From contig DASQOR010000086.1 in NCBI GenBank assembly GCA_035644395.1, forward strand, positions 62,001 through 126,000: a DNA stretch of 64,000 nucleotides, in the 5' to 3' direction. The translations under genes were made by a program, and so were the position numbers. The notes beneath the pieces were generated by a model. The model worked only from the letters and a program-made list of their open reading frames with translations, made no database searches and was not told where the DNA came from. This stretch comes from JBGPLJ01 sp035644395 (GTDB taxonomy: Bacteria; Pseudomonadota; Gammaproteobacteria; Steroidobacterales; Steroidobacteraceae). Below are positions 42,347-50,457 of the stretch, one piece after another. The stretch's first letter is position 1; each line of letters begins with the position of its first letter.

Positions 42347-43099
42347 ATGGATCCGAATCGCATGGTCTACGGCATGCACGCGGTGCGGGCGCTCATGACG
42401 CGCAATCCCGGCCGCATTGCCAAACTCTGGGTGCTGAGCGGCCGGGAAGACCGCAAGGTGCGGGAGCTCCTTGCGCTGGCCGAGACGCATCGACTGGCGG
42501 TCGGTGAAACGAGCATCGACCGGCTCGATGAACTCGCGCGCGGCGCGGTTCACCAGGGCGTACTCGCCGAGGTGCGCGCCTCCCTCGACCTCGCCGAGGT
42601 CGATCTGCCGAGCCTCATCCAGTCGATCGAGGGCGTGCCGCTCGTGCTCGTGCTCGATGGCGTGCAGGACCCGCACAATCTTGGCGCGTGCCTCAGGAAC
42701 GCGGACGCCTTCGGTGCGCACGCCGTCGTCATACCCCGGGACCGCGCGGCCCCGGTGACACCCGCCGTACGCAAGGTTGCCGCGGGCGCGGCTGAGGCCG
42801 TGCCGGTCGTTTCGGTCGTGAACCTCGCGCGCAGTATTCGCGAACTCAAGGAGCTGGGCCTCTGGATCGTCGGTGCGGACGCGCAGGCGCAGGGCACGGC
42901 GGAACAGGCGGCGCTCGACGGGCCTCTCGCATTGGTGATGGGCAGCGAAGGCGAGGGCATGCGTCGGCTTACGCGGGAGACTTGCGACCTCCTCGTGAGA
43001 CTGCCACTCACGGGCACCGTCGAGAGTCTCAACGTGTCGGTGGCCGCGGGCGTGCTCCTTTACGAAGTGGGCCGCCAGCGGCGCGGCAAGAAGAAATGA
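42347..43099 (+). CDS. rlmB: 23S rRNA Gm2251 2'-O-methyltransferase
   Basis: 250 aa. SPOUT methyltransferase that modifies G2251 of 23S rRNA. N-terminal L30e-like substrate domain (VYGMHAVRALMTRNPGRI), then the knotted catalytic domain with LDGVQDPHNLGACLRNADAF, LVMGSEGEGMRRLTRE and PLTGTVESLNVSVAAGVLL, the SpoU motifs. Its stop overlaps the cysQ start (ATGA). rnr-rlmB is a common gammaproteobacterial pair. Confidence 0.95.
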   Translation: MDPNRMVYGMHAVRALMTRNPGRIAKLWVLSGREDRKVRELLALAETHRLAVGETSIDRLDELARGAVHQGVLAEVRASLDLAEVDLPSLIQSIEGVPLVLVLDGVQDPHNLGACLRNADAFGAHAVVIPRDRAAPVTPAVRKVAAGAAEAVPVVSVVNLARSIRELKELGLWIVGADAQAQGTAEQAALDGPLALVMGSEGEGMRRLTRETCDLLVRLPLTGTVESLNVSVAAGVLLYEVGRQRRGKKK

Positions 43100-43899
43100 G
43101 CGACGGCCGCGAGCCGCTGCTGCGGGCGATTGGCGATATCGCGCGCCGTGCGGGCGCCGAAATACTTGACGTGTACCGCTCGAAGGATCTGGGCGCGACG
43201 GCGAAGGCCGACCGGTCGCCGCTGACGCTTGCGGATCTGCGCGCGCACGAGGTCATTGCGCAAGCTCTCGGGTCGCTCATGCCCGATATTCCGATCCTCT
43301 CGGAGGAAGGCGCGTCGATCCCCTTCGAAGTGCGCGCCACGTGGCAGCGCCACTGGCTCGTCGACCCGCTCGACGGCACGAAGGAGTTCGTGCGGGGAAA
43401 CGGCGAGTTCACGGTCAATATCGCGCTCATTGCCGGTCACGAAGCGCAACTCGGCGTCGTGTACGTGCCCGTGACCGAAACCCTGTATTCGGGCGGACCC
43501 GGACTCGGCGCCTGGCGGCAGGTCGGCGCGGGGCCCGCGACGGAAATCCGCGTGCAGGCACAAGCCAGCGCACCGCTGCGCGTGATCGGCAGCAAGTCGC
43601 ACCGGGGCAATACGCTCGATGCGCTTCTTGCGAAGCTCGGCCCGCACGTTTTCGTGCCGGTCGGCAGCGCGCTCAAGTTCTGCCTGGTGGCGGAGGGCGC
43701 GGCGGATTTTTATCCGCGGCTCGGGCCGACCTCGGAATGGGATACGGCGGCCGCGCATGCCGTGGTCGTCGGCGCCGGCGGCACCGTCATCGAGACGTCG
43801 GGCGCACCGCTGCGCTACAACGCCAGACGCGACCTCGTGAACCCGCACTTCCTCGTCTTCGGCGACCGCAGCCGTAACTGGCTGGGGCTCCTCGCATAA
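43096..43899 (+). CDS. cysQ: 3'(2'),5'-bisphosphate nucleotidase CysQ
   Basis: 267 aa. Removes the 3'-phosphate of PAP, a by-product of sulfate assimilation. Inositol-monophosphatase fold: metal-binding SEEGASIPFEVR with Glu pair, LVDPLDGTKEFVRGNGEFTVN and TSEWDTAAAHAVVVGAGG. ATG at 43096 overlaps the rlmB stop. The final GLLA is followed by the rpsF promoter. Confidence 0.92.
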   Translation: MSDGREPLLRAIGDIARRAGAEILDVYRSKDLGATAKADRSPLTLADLRAHEVIAQALGSLMPDIPILSEEGASIPFEVRATWQRHWLVDPLDGTKEFVRGNGEFTVNIALIAGHEAQLGVVYVPVTETLYSGGPGLGAWRQVGAGPATEIRVQAQASAPLRVIGSKSHRGNTLDALLAKLGPHVFVPVGSALKFCLVAEGAADFYPRLGPTSEWDTAAAHAVVVGAGGTVIETSGAPLRYNARRDLVNPHFLVFGDRSRNWLGLLA

Positions 43900-43925
43900 C
43901 CGGCCGAGGGCCACTCTTATTAATC

Positions 43926-43954
43926 TTGCCGCTGGCAGGCCTCTTCAGTATCCT
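43926..43954 (+). promoter_or_regulatory. Promoter of rpsF-rpsR-rplI
   Basis: TTGCCG at 43926-43931, 17-base spacer, TATCCT at 43949-43954. The start would be near 43961, giving a leader of about 90 bases before rpsF. Confidence 0.65.
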
Positions 43955-44004
43955 TGCCGCCCTTGCGCGTCGGGCCCCTGCGGGCTCAACCGCAAAAACT
44001 CCTT

Positions 44005-44028
44005 GCCACACCGTATGTTGCGGGTGGC
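44005..44028 (+). promoter_or_regulatory. Leader hairpin of rpsF, candidate S6:S18 autoregulatory site
   Basis: GCCAC (44005-44009) pairs with GTGGC (44024-44028). Inside it, after one unpaired A, CCG (44011-44013) can pair with CGG (44021-44023). The known S6:S18 leader motif is a hairpin with a conserved CCG next to the stem just upstream of rpsF, so both place and core bases fit. Not folded computationally here. Confidence 0.4.
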
Positions 44029-44049
44029 TACAACCATGGGGAGCACCGT

Positions 44050-44469
44050 TTGAGGCATTACGAAATCGTGTTTCTGGTCCACCCTGACCAGAGCGAGCAG
44101 GTTCCCGCCATGCTCGAGCGCTACAAGGGCATGATCGCGGCAGGCGGCGGCACCGTGCATCGCCTGGAAGATTGGGGCCGGCGTCAGCTGACCTTCCCGA
44201 TCTCCAAGGTCCACAAGGCCCACTACATCCTTCTCAATATTGAGTGCGATCAGAAGACGCTGGCCGAGCTCACGGGCGCGTTTCGCTTCAGCGACGCGGT
44301 GCTGCGCCACCTCGTCACGAGCGTCAACAAGGCCATCACCGAACCCTCGCCCATGGCGAAGGGCGGTGAGGAGGGCGAGCGCGAGCGTCCGTACGACGAC
44401 GATGACGATGATCGTGGCGACCGCGGAGATCGCGGCGACCGCGGTGACCGTTCGTCTCCCTCAGCCTGA
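44050..44469 (+). CDS. rpsF: Small ribosomal subunit protein bS6
   Basis: 139 aa. Binds S18 in the 30S platform. RHYEIVFLVHPDQSEQVPAM and GTVHRLEDWGRRQLTFPISK match E. coli S6. The start is TTG at 44050, seven bases after GGGAG, because it gives the exact E. coli N-terminus MRHYEIV. The tail is unusual: after AMIT-like ITEPSPMAKGGEEGERERPY it has a long Asp-Arg-Gly run (DDDDDDRGDRGDRGDRGDR), an acidic/basic low-complexity end longer than the E. coli Glu tail. Confidence 0.94.
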   Translation: MRHYEIVFLVHPDQSEQVPAMLERYKGMIAAGGGTVHRLEDWGRRQLTFPISKVHKAHYILLNIECDQKTLAELTGAFRFSDAVLRHLVTSVNKAITEPSPMAKGGEEGERERPYDDDDDDRGDRGDRGDRGDRSSPSA

Positions 44470-44501
44470 TCCCAACTCAAAATCGCTTCGAGGCTCGCAT
44501 C

Positions 44502-44726
44502 ATGGCCAGATTTTTCCGCCGCAAGAAGTTCTGCCGCTTCACCGCCGACAAGGTGGAGCAGATCGACTACAAGGATCTCGCGACGCTCAAGAGCTACGTC
44601 ACCGAGACGGGCAAGATCGTCCCGAGCCGCATCACGGGCACCAAGTCGCACTACCAGCGGCAGCTCGCGCTTGCCATCAAGCGGGCGCGGTATCTCGCGC
44701 TCCTGCCCTACACCGACCAGCACTAA
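44502..44726 (+). CDS. rpsR: Small ribosomal subunit protein bS18
   Basis: 74 aa, same as E. coli. ARFFRRKKFCRFTADKVEQI, DYKDLATLKSYVTETGKIVP and IKRARYLALLPYTDQH are nearly identical to the family. A GAGG lies about nine bases before the ATG. Partner of S6, encoded just upstream; no priB gene lies between them, unlike E. coli. Confidence 0.97.
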   Translation: MARFFRRKKFCRFTADKVEQIDYKDLATLKSYVTETGKIVPSRITGTKSHYQRQLALAIKRARYLALLPYTDQH

Positions 44727-44744
44727 AGCGAGAGCGCCACTTCC

Positions 44745-45194
44745 ATGGACGTCATTCTTCTGCAGAAGGTCGCGAATCTCGGCGTCATCGGCGACAAGGT
44801 CAAGGTGAAGCCGGGCTACGCGCGCAATTTCCTGTTGCCGCAGGGCAAGGCGACGATGGCGACGGCCGAGAACCTGAAGAAGTTCGAGGCGCGCCGGGCC
44901 GAATTCGAGCGCATAGCGAACGAAGCGCTCAACATCGCGCGCGGGCGAGCCGAGGCGTTCAAGGACTTCAAGCTCACGATCACCGCGAAAGCGGGCACGG
45001 AAGGCAAGCTTTTTGGTTCGATCGGTACGCCGGACATCGCGGAAGCCGCCACCGGCGCCGGCCGCGCCGTGGAGCGTTCCGAAGTGCGCCTGCCGAGCGG
45101 CCCGATCCGGGTCGTCGGCGATCACGTCGTGACGCTGCACCTGCATACGGACGTCAACATCGATCTGCCGATCACGGTCGTCGCCGAAGAGTAA
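44745..45194 (+). CDS. rplI: Large ribosomal subunit protein bL9
   Basis: 149 aa. N-terminal domain DVILLQKVANLGVIGDKVKV and GYARNFLLPQGKATMATAEN, a long linker helix and a C-terminal domain GKLFGSIGTPDIAEAA. Binds 23S rRNA near the L1 stalk. Last ribosomal gene of the operon; dnaB follows after 18 bases. Confidence 0.97.
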   Translation: MDVILLQKVANLGVIGDKVKVKPGYARNFLLPQGKATMATAENLKKFEARRAEFERIANEALNIARGRAEAFKDFKLTITAKAGTEGKLFGSIGTPDIAEAATGAGRAVERSEVRLPSGPIRVVGDHVVTLHLHTDVNIDLPITVVAEE

Positions 45195-45212
45195 ACCCGG
45201 CAGGATATCCGC

Positions 45213-46604
45213 ATGCCTGGCCCCGCCCGCAGCATGAAGGATTCCGCATCGCTCGATACGGTGCACGTGCCGCCGCACTCGGTGGAAGCCGAGCAGGCGG
45301 TGCTCGGCGCGCTGATGCTCGACAACGTCGCCTGGGATTCGGTCGCGGACCTCCTGTCGGCGGATGATTTCTACCGCGCCGATCACCGGCTCGTCTTCAC
45401 GGCGATCGCCGAAGTCGCGGGCCGCAGTCAGCCCTGCGACGCCGTCACGCTCTCCGACTATCTCGAGCGCAGCGGCAAGCTCGAAGACGCGGGCGGCCTC
45501 GCCTATCTCGGCACGCTCGCGCGCGATACCGCGAGCGCCGCGAACGTGCGTGCTTATGCGCAGCTCGTCCGTGAGCGCTCGATCCTGCGGTCCCTCATCT
45601 CCGTCGGCAATGCAATTGCCGGCAGCGCCTTCAACAGCGAGGGGCGCGAGGCCCGCGAACTCGTCGATGAGGCCGAGCGGCGCGTCTTCGAGATCGCGGA
45701 GCGCGGCGCGCGCGGCAAGATCGGCGCCGTGCAGATCGGCTCGCTCCTCGGGCCGGTCGTCGATCGCATCGACCAGTTGCACCAGAACCCGGGTGCGCTG
45801 ACGGGGCTCGCCACCGGCTTCGCGCGGCTCGATGAAATGACCAACGGCCTGCAACCAGGCGATCTCGTGATCGTCGCCGGCCGGCCGTCGATGGGGAAGA
45901 CGACGCTCGCCGTCAACATTGCGGAGAACGCCGTGCTCGGCGAGCAGAAATCGGCGCTCATCTTCAGCATGGAAATGTCGGCCGAGCAGCTGACATTGCG
46001 CATGCTGGCCTCGATCGGCCGCATCGACCAGACGCATCTGCGCACCGGGCGGCTGGCGGACGATGACTGGAATCGCCTCGACAGCGCGATGAGCCAGCTG
46101 CAGACGACGCGCCTCTTCGTCGACGAAACGCCCGCGCTCACGCCGACGGAACTCCAGGCCCGCGCGCGGCGCATGAAGCGGGAGAAGGGGCTCGACCTCA
46201 TCGTGGTCGACTACCTGCAGCTCATGCAGGTGCCCGGCACGAAGGAGAATCGCGCCACCGAGATCTCGGAGATTTCGCGTAACCTCAAGGCGCTCGCGAA
46301 GGAACTCAAGGTGCCGGTGATCGCGCTCTCGCAGCTGAACCGCAGCGTCGAGCAGCGCGTGGACAAGAAGCCGGTGATGTCGGACCTGCGCGAGTCAGGC
46401 GCCCTCGAGCAGGACGCGGACGTGATCCTGCTCATCTACCGCGAAGAGGTCTACGACCCGAATACGCCGAAGAAGGGCATCGCGGACATCATCATCGCCA
46501 AGCAGCGCAACGGCCCGACCGGCGAAGTGAAGCTCACCTTCCTCGGCAAGTACACGAAGTTCGAAAGCTTCGTGCCGGATTCCTACGGCGAGGGCGCGTA
46601 CTAG
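45213..46604 (+). CDS. dnaB: Replicative DNA helicase
   Basis: 463 aa. Hexameric helicase that unwinds the replication fork. N-terminal primase-binding domain (PPHSVEAEQAVLGALMLDN), linker, RecA-like motor: Walker A VIVAGRPSMGKTTLAVNIAE, Walker B LDLIVVDYLQLMQ, EISRNLKALAKELKVPVIAL and SQLNRSVEQRVDKKPVMSDL, arginine-finger region RESGALEQDADVI. No intein. Fixed downstream of rplI as in other gammaproteobacteria. Confidence 0.96.
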   Translation: MPGPARSMKDSASLDTVHVPPHSVEAEQAVLGALMLDNVAWDSVADLLSADDFYRADHRLVFTAIAEVAGRSQPCDAVTLSDYLERSGKLEDAGGLAYLGTLARDTASAANVRAYAQLVRERSILRSLISVGNAIAGSAFNSEGREARELVDEAERRVFEIAERGARGKIGAVQIGSLLGPVVDRIDQLHQNPGALTGLATGFARLDEMTNGLQPGDLVIVAGRPSMGKTTLAVNIAENAVLGEQKSALIFSMEMSAEQLTLRMLASIGRIDQTHLRTGRLADDDWNRLDSAMSQLQTTRLFVDETPALTPTELQARARRMKREKGLDLIVVDYLQLMQVPGTKENRATEISEISRNLKALAKELKVPVIALSQLNRSVEQRVDKKPVMSDLRESGALEQDADVILLIYREEVYDPNTPKKGIADIIIAKQRNGPTGEVKLTFLGKYTKFESFVPDSYGEGAY

Positions 46605-46618
46605 TCGCTCTATCGCCC

Positions 46619-47692
46619 GTGACGCAGCTCGTTCGCGCCATCGTCAACACGCGGGCGCTCCAGAAGAACCTCGCAACGGTGCGCCAGCTGGCGCCGCACT
46701 CGCGCGTGATGGCGGTCGTGAAGGCGAACGCCTACGGTCACGGGCTCGTGCCGACGGCGCTCGCGCTCGCCGATGCCGACGGGTTCGCGGTGGCGCGGCT
46801 CGAAGAGGGCGGGGCCTTGCGCGAGGCCGATCTGCGTCATCCGATCCTGCTGCTCGAAGGCGTTCTCGACGCGCGCCAGCTCGATGAGGCGGCTCACCAG
46901 GACTTCGATATCGTCGTTCACAGTCCCAGGCAGCTCGACCTGCTCGCGTCATTCGGCGGGCAGTATCGCTTTCGCGTGTGGATGAAGATCGACACCGGGA
47001 TGAATCGCCTCGGGTTCCGGCTGGAGGAGTTTCCCGACGCGTGGCGCAAGCTCACGGCGCTTGCGAGCGTCGCACCGGCGACCCGACTGATGACGCACCT
47101 CGCCAATGCCGATGATCGCGACGACCCGAAGACGCCTCGACAGATCGCCTTGTTTCGCGAAGCGACGGCGGGACTCAAGTCGCAGACCTCGATCGCGAAC
47201 TCGGCGGGCTTGCTCGGCTTTCCGCAATCGCACGGCGACTGGATCCGGCCCGGACTTCTGCTTTATGGCGTCTCGCCGATCCCGGGCGCAACAGGCGCGG
47301 AGCTCGGACTCACGCCGGCGATGACGCTTGTCACCCGCATCATCGCCATTCGCGACGTGAGGGCCGGGGAATCGGTCGGCTACGCGAGCGCGTGGATCGC
47401 CGCGCGCGCGACGAAGGTCGCGATTGCGGCGGCCGGCTATGGCGACGGCTATCCGCGAAACGTCGCAAGCGGCACTTCGGTGCTGATCGGCGGGCGGAAA
47501 TTCCCGCTCGTCGGACGGGTGTCGATGGACATGATCGCCATCGACGTGAAGGACGGCCCGGCGGCCGTCGGGGATGAAGTCGTGCTGTGGGGCCCCGGAC
47601 TACCGGTTGAAGAAGTCGCCGAGCGCGCGGCGACGATTCCCTATGAACTCATCTGCGGCGTGAGCCAGCGCGTGCTGCACGAAGTCGTCTAA
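46619..47692 (+). CDS. alr: Alanine racemase
   Basis: 357 aa. Interconverts L- and D-alanine for peptidoglycan. The PLP-lysine lies in AVVKANAYGHG (Lys35) and the catalytic Tyr in ESVGYASAWIA. FRVWMKIDTGMNRLGFR, RPGLLLYGVSP and VGRVSMDMIAIDV are family blocks. GTG start 14 bases after dnaB. The last base of its stop codon lies at 47692, inside the left arm of the long inverted repeat that follows. Confidence 0.94.
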   Translation: MTQLVRAIVNTRALQKNLATVRQLAPHSRVMAVVKANAYGHGLVPTALALADADGFAVARLEEGGALREADLRHPILLLEGVLDARQLDEAAHQDFDIVVHSPRQLDLLASFGGQYRFRVWMKIDTGMNRLGFRLEEFPDAWRKLTALASVAPATRLMTHLANADDRDDPKTPRQIALFREATAGLKSQTSIANSAGLLGFPQSHGDWIRPGLLLYGVSPIPGATGAELGLTPAMTLVTRIIAIRDVRAGESVGYASAWIAARATKVAIAAAGYGDGYPRNVASGTSVLIGGRKFPLVGRVSMDMIAIDVKDGPAAVGDEVVLWGPGLPVEEVAERAATIPYELICGVSQRVLHEVV

Positions 47693-47770
47693 ACCGGTAC
47701 CGGTGTTGGATAACTGGGGATTTCGCCGCCGACGATGAAATCCCCAGTTATCCAACACCGGTACCGGTTT
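47691..47770. repeat. Perfect 33-bp inverted repeat between convergent genes
   Basis: Left arm 47691-47723, loop of 14 bases, right arm 47738-47770; the arms are perfect complements. The arms begin AAACCGGTACCGGTGTTGG and end GGGGATTT. As RNA it gives a very stable hairpin ending in a U run on both strands, so it can act as a two-way terminator between alr and the FHA gene. It begins within the alr TAA codon. The arm sequence is longer and more specific than a normal terminator, which also suggests a dispersed palindromic repeat family. Confidence 0.85.
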
Positions 47771-47798
47771 ACGGTTTACGAAGTCGTGTAGCGGCGCC

Positions 47799-48512
47799 TC
47801 AGTTCTCGAAGAAACCCATCTTCACGCCCGCGAGCTGGATCACGTCGTTGTCGGCGAGGCGACGGGCCTGCGGGCCGATCGGCGTGCCGTTCACGAGCGG
47901 ATAGTCGCCTTCCTTGCCGCTGTCGACGTGCACGATGAAGTAGCCTTCCGCGCGACGCGTGATCGCGGCGACCTGAACGCCCGGGCGTCCAAGCGTCGTC
48001 AGCGCTTTCGTGAGCTCGAGTTCGCGGCCGGCGAACGCGCCGCTCAGAACCTGCAGCTTCGCCTTCTGGATGGGCGTCGCGCCTTCCGGAGGACGGCGCG
48101 AGCCGTCTCCTTTCGTCGCCTGCTCGGTGGCTGCCTCGACGACACGGCGGATCTTCTGCTCGCCCTGGCTCGAGGGCGTGATGACCATGGTCTTTTCGAA
48201 TTCGTCCTGCTCGACGTCCGCTTCCTGCGCGTCGACGAAGCGCAACTGGTGATGGCCCACGGTAATGAGGTCGCCGTGCTGCAGGGCATGCTTCTTGATG
48301 AGCTTGCCGTTCACGTACGTGCCGTTGGTGCTGTTCAGATCCTCGAGGAACGAATCGTTGAGGATGTTGATGATGAGCGAGTGGTGGCCGCTCACCGCCG
48401 GGTTGTCGATGCGGATATCGTTATCCGGCAAGCGCCCGATGGTGTAACGCTCCTTGTTCATGTTGTACTCGGCGAGTACTTGTCCATCCAGGCTCAGAAT
48501 TAAGCGTGCCAT
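47799..48512 (-). CDS. Protein with two FHA domains
   Basis: 237 aa. FHA domains bind phosphothreonine peptides. The first (about 1-95) is canonical: ERYTIGRLPDNDIRIDNPAV, SGHHSLIINI and EDLNSTNGTYVNGKLI. A linker (EFEKTMVITPSSQGEQ) has a Thr that could be the kinase target. The second (about 150-237; GRELELTKALTTLGRPGVQV, ITRRAEGYFIVHV, YPLVNGTPIG) is degenerate. Last gene of the kinase-phosphatase-FHA operon, so it is likely phosphorylated by the kinase at 49381. Cytoplasmic; no membrane segment. Confidence 0.87.
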   Translation of the reverse strand: MARLILSLDGQVLAEYNMNKERYTIGRLPDNDIRIDNPAVSGHHSLIINILNDSFLEDLNSTNGTYVNGKLIKKHALQHGDLITVGHHQLRFVDAQEADVEQDEFEKTMVITPSSQGEQKIRRVVEAATEQATKGDGSRRPPEGATPIQKAKLQVLSGAFAGRELELTKALTTLGRPGVQVAAITRRAEGYFIVHVDSGKEGDYPLVNGTPIGPQARRLADNDVIQLAGVKMGFFEN

Positions 48513-48530
48513 GACCTGCCCTCGATTCCT

Positions 48531-49373
48531 TTAGCTGAACCAGCCCAAGACCTTGTCGATGACCCGCTTGCGAGCGGGGAAAGAATCGACAACGTTCGAG
48601 ATGAGCACCGACACGTTGTCCCGGCCACCGTTGTCATTCGTCAATTGAATCAATTGCTTAGCGACCGTATCGAGACTAGCACTAAACGTATTTATTGTTA
48701 AGTGTATGTCTTCATCTTCGACCATGTCGGAAAGTCCGTCGGAACACAACAAATAGAAGTCGCCCTTGACGGCCGGCTCCTCGTGGATTTCGACGTCGAC
48801 ATTCGGTTCGACCCCAAGGGCCCGGGTGACGTAGTTCTTGTTGGTCGCCCGCTGCGCTTCCTCGGCCGAATAAAAGCCCCGATCCACGAGCTCCTGCAGG
48901 AGCGAGTGATCCATGGTGAGCTGCTCGAAGCGGTCGGCCCGCAGGCGGTAGAGCCGCGAGTCGCCGACGTGCGCCATGGTGATCTTGTTGTCGTAGAAGA
49001 GGCAGCAGACGATGGTCGTGCCCATGCCCTCGCACTGGGGCTGCGTCTTCGAAGTCTGGTAGATGATCTTGTTGGCGCGCTGGATGGCATCCCGCAGGAT
49101 GATGCTCGGGCGGTTGAGGCCGGTTTCGCGGTCCGGCATTTCCAGCGTCTCGCGCGCGAGCGCTTCGCGCACCAGGTTCACGATGGTTTTGACGGCGATG
49201 CCGCTCGCGACTTCGCCTGCGTTGTAGCCGCCCATGCCGTCGGCAAGCACGTACAGCCCGATGTCCTGGTCGAACTGGATGGTATCTTCGTTGTGCTCGC
49301 GCACGCGGCCCGTGTCGGTGACTCCGACCGAGCGCAGCTTGCTGCGAAGATTGGGAACCAGTGCGGATGCCAT
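48531..49373 (-). CDS. PP2C-family Ser/Thr phosphatase (PrpC/PppA-like)
   Basis: 280 aa from the ATG at 49373 (a GTG at 49388 inside the kinase end is an alternative). Removes phosphate from Ser/Thr with two Mn/Mg ions. The metal-binding motifs are in order: REHNEDTIQF, LADGMGGYNAGEVASG, MAHVGDSRLYRL, LLCSDGLSDM and GGRDNVSVLI. It should reverse the neighbouring kinase. Placed between kinase and FHA genes in one operon. Confidence 0.92.
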   Translation of the reverse strand: MASALVPNLRSKLRSVGVTDTGRVREHNEDTIQFDQDIGLYVLADGMGGYNAGEVASGIAVKTIVNLVREALARETLEMPDRETGLNRPSIILRDAIQRANKIIYQTSKTQPQCEGMGTTIVCCLFYDNKITMAHVGDSRLYRLRADRFEQLTMDHSLLQELVDRGFYSAEEAQRATNKNYVTRALGVEPNVDVEIHEEPAVKGDFYLLCSDGLSDMVEDEDIHLTINTFSASLDTVAKQLIQLTNDNGGRDNVSVLISNVVDSFPARKRVIDKVLGWFS

Positions 49374-49380
49374 GGCCGGC

Positions 49381-50262
49381 TCAGCCACCCGCCGCAGCGA
49401 GCGCGGCCCGCAGCGCGGTGGCCATCTCCGCGCCGGTCTGAAATCGGGCCTCGGGACGCTTGGCGAGCGCCCGGTTGACGATGCGGTCCACGGCGGCCGG
49501 CAGATCCGGCCGGATCGTCGCGAGCGGCGTGTGCGCGTCGTTCGCGATCTTGTACATCAGCGCCGTCATGGAGTCCGCGCGGAACGGCAGTTGCCCGCAG
49601 CTGAGCTGGTAAAGGGAGACGCCGAGTGCGAAGAGGTCCGAGCGTCCATCGAGGTGACGGCCTTCGAGCTGTTCGGGCGACATGAACGAGGGCGTGCCGA
49701 GCACGATGCCGGTCTTGGTGCTGCCGCCATCGGTGAGTCGCGCGATACCGAAGTCCGTGATCTTGAGGGCGTTCGTGTCCGCGTCGTACATGATGTTGGC
49801 GGGTTTGATATCCCGGTGAATCACGCTCTGGCGGTGTGCGAAGTTCAGCGCATCCGCGGTGCGCGCCATGATATCGAGGACCGTCGCAGCGGGCAGCAGG
49901 CTCGCGGAGGTCGTGCAGTCGCTCAGGTGCCCGCCGCGCAGATATTCCATGACGATGAAGGCGAGCCCCTTGTCCTCGCCGGCGTCGTAGATGACGACGA
50001 TGTTCGGGTGATTGAGCCGGCCGGCCATCTCGGCTTCGCGAAAGAAACGCTCGCGCGCGCCCTTCACCTCGAGCTCGCCGAACTCGGCGGCGAGCGCGAT
50101 GGCCTTGATGGCGAGCAGCCGATTGATCTTCGGATCGCGCGCCAGGTAGACGACGCCCATGGCGCCGCGGCCCAGCTCCCGCTCGATCCGGTAGCGGCCA
50201 AGAGCGGTCAACGGGCCGCCTGGGCGGCTGCCGGGATCACTCACGGGCACCGTCTTCCTCAT
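49381..50262 (-). CDS. Soluble eukaryotic-type Ser/Thr protein kinase
   Basis: 293 aa. The whole protein is one kinase domain: Gly loop ELGRGAMGVVYLARD, VAIK-type Lys in LLAIKAIALA, EMAGRLNHPNIVVIYDAG, catalytic HRDIKPANIMYD, DFGIARL and GTPSFMSPEQLEGRHLDGR (activation segment). There is no membrane helix or PASTA domain, so it is cytoplasmic and small. ATG at 50262 with GGGGT about nine bases upstream. First of a three-gene operon with PP2C and FHA genes; the substrate is unknown. Confidence 0.92.
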   Translation of the reverse strand: MRKTVPVSDPGSRPGGPLTALGRYRIERELGRGAMGVVYLARDPKINRLLAIKAIALAAEFGELEVKGARERFFREAEMAGRLNHPNIVVIYDAGEDKGLAFIVMEYLRGGHLSDCTTSASLLPAATVLDIMARTADALNFAHRQSVIHRDIKPANIMYDADTNALKITDFGIARLTDGGSTKTGIVLGTPSFMSPEQLEGRHLDGRSDLFALGVSLYQLSCGQLPFRADSMTALMYKIANDAHTPLATIRPDLPAAVDRIVNRALAKRPEARFQTGAEMATALRAALAAAGG

Positions 50263-50276
50263 TCGCTTAGTACCCC

Positions 50277-50314
50277 AAAAAAGGCCCCGCCAGCACAACG
50301 GAAAGCAGGGCCTT
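50277..50314 (-). terminator. Terminator-like hairpin in the leader of the kinase operon
   Basis: On the minus strand AAGGCCC (50314-50308) pairs with GGGCCTT (50287-50281) around a 20-base loop and is followed by six T (50282-50277). This is an intrinsic terminator shape, but it lies between the predicted promoter (about 50333-50362) and the kinase ATG at 50262. It may be an attenuator controlling the operon, since no minus-strand gene upstream needs terminating here. Confidence 0.5.
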
Positions 50315-50332
50315 ATGTCACAAGCGGCGGGC

Positions 50333-50362
50333 AGTATAGACGACAGCCTTTTGTTCTATCAG
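50333..50362 (-). promoter_or_regulatory. Promoter of the kinase-PP2C-FHA operon
   Basis: On the minus strand CTGATA (50362-50357), 18-base spacer, TATACT (50338-50333). The start would be about 50326, followed directly by the terminator-like hairpin. Confidence 0.5.
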
Positions 50363-50457
50363 GTGTTTTGCTTGGATTGTGAGCAGATACGCAGGGCCGG
50401 TGTGCGGCACATCGCGTGCTACCATCCCGCGCCTCCCGCGCGCCCCGGAATGTGAAC

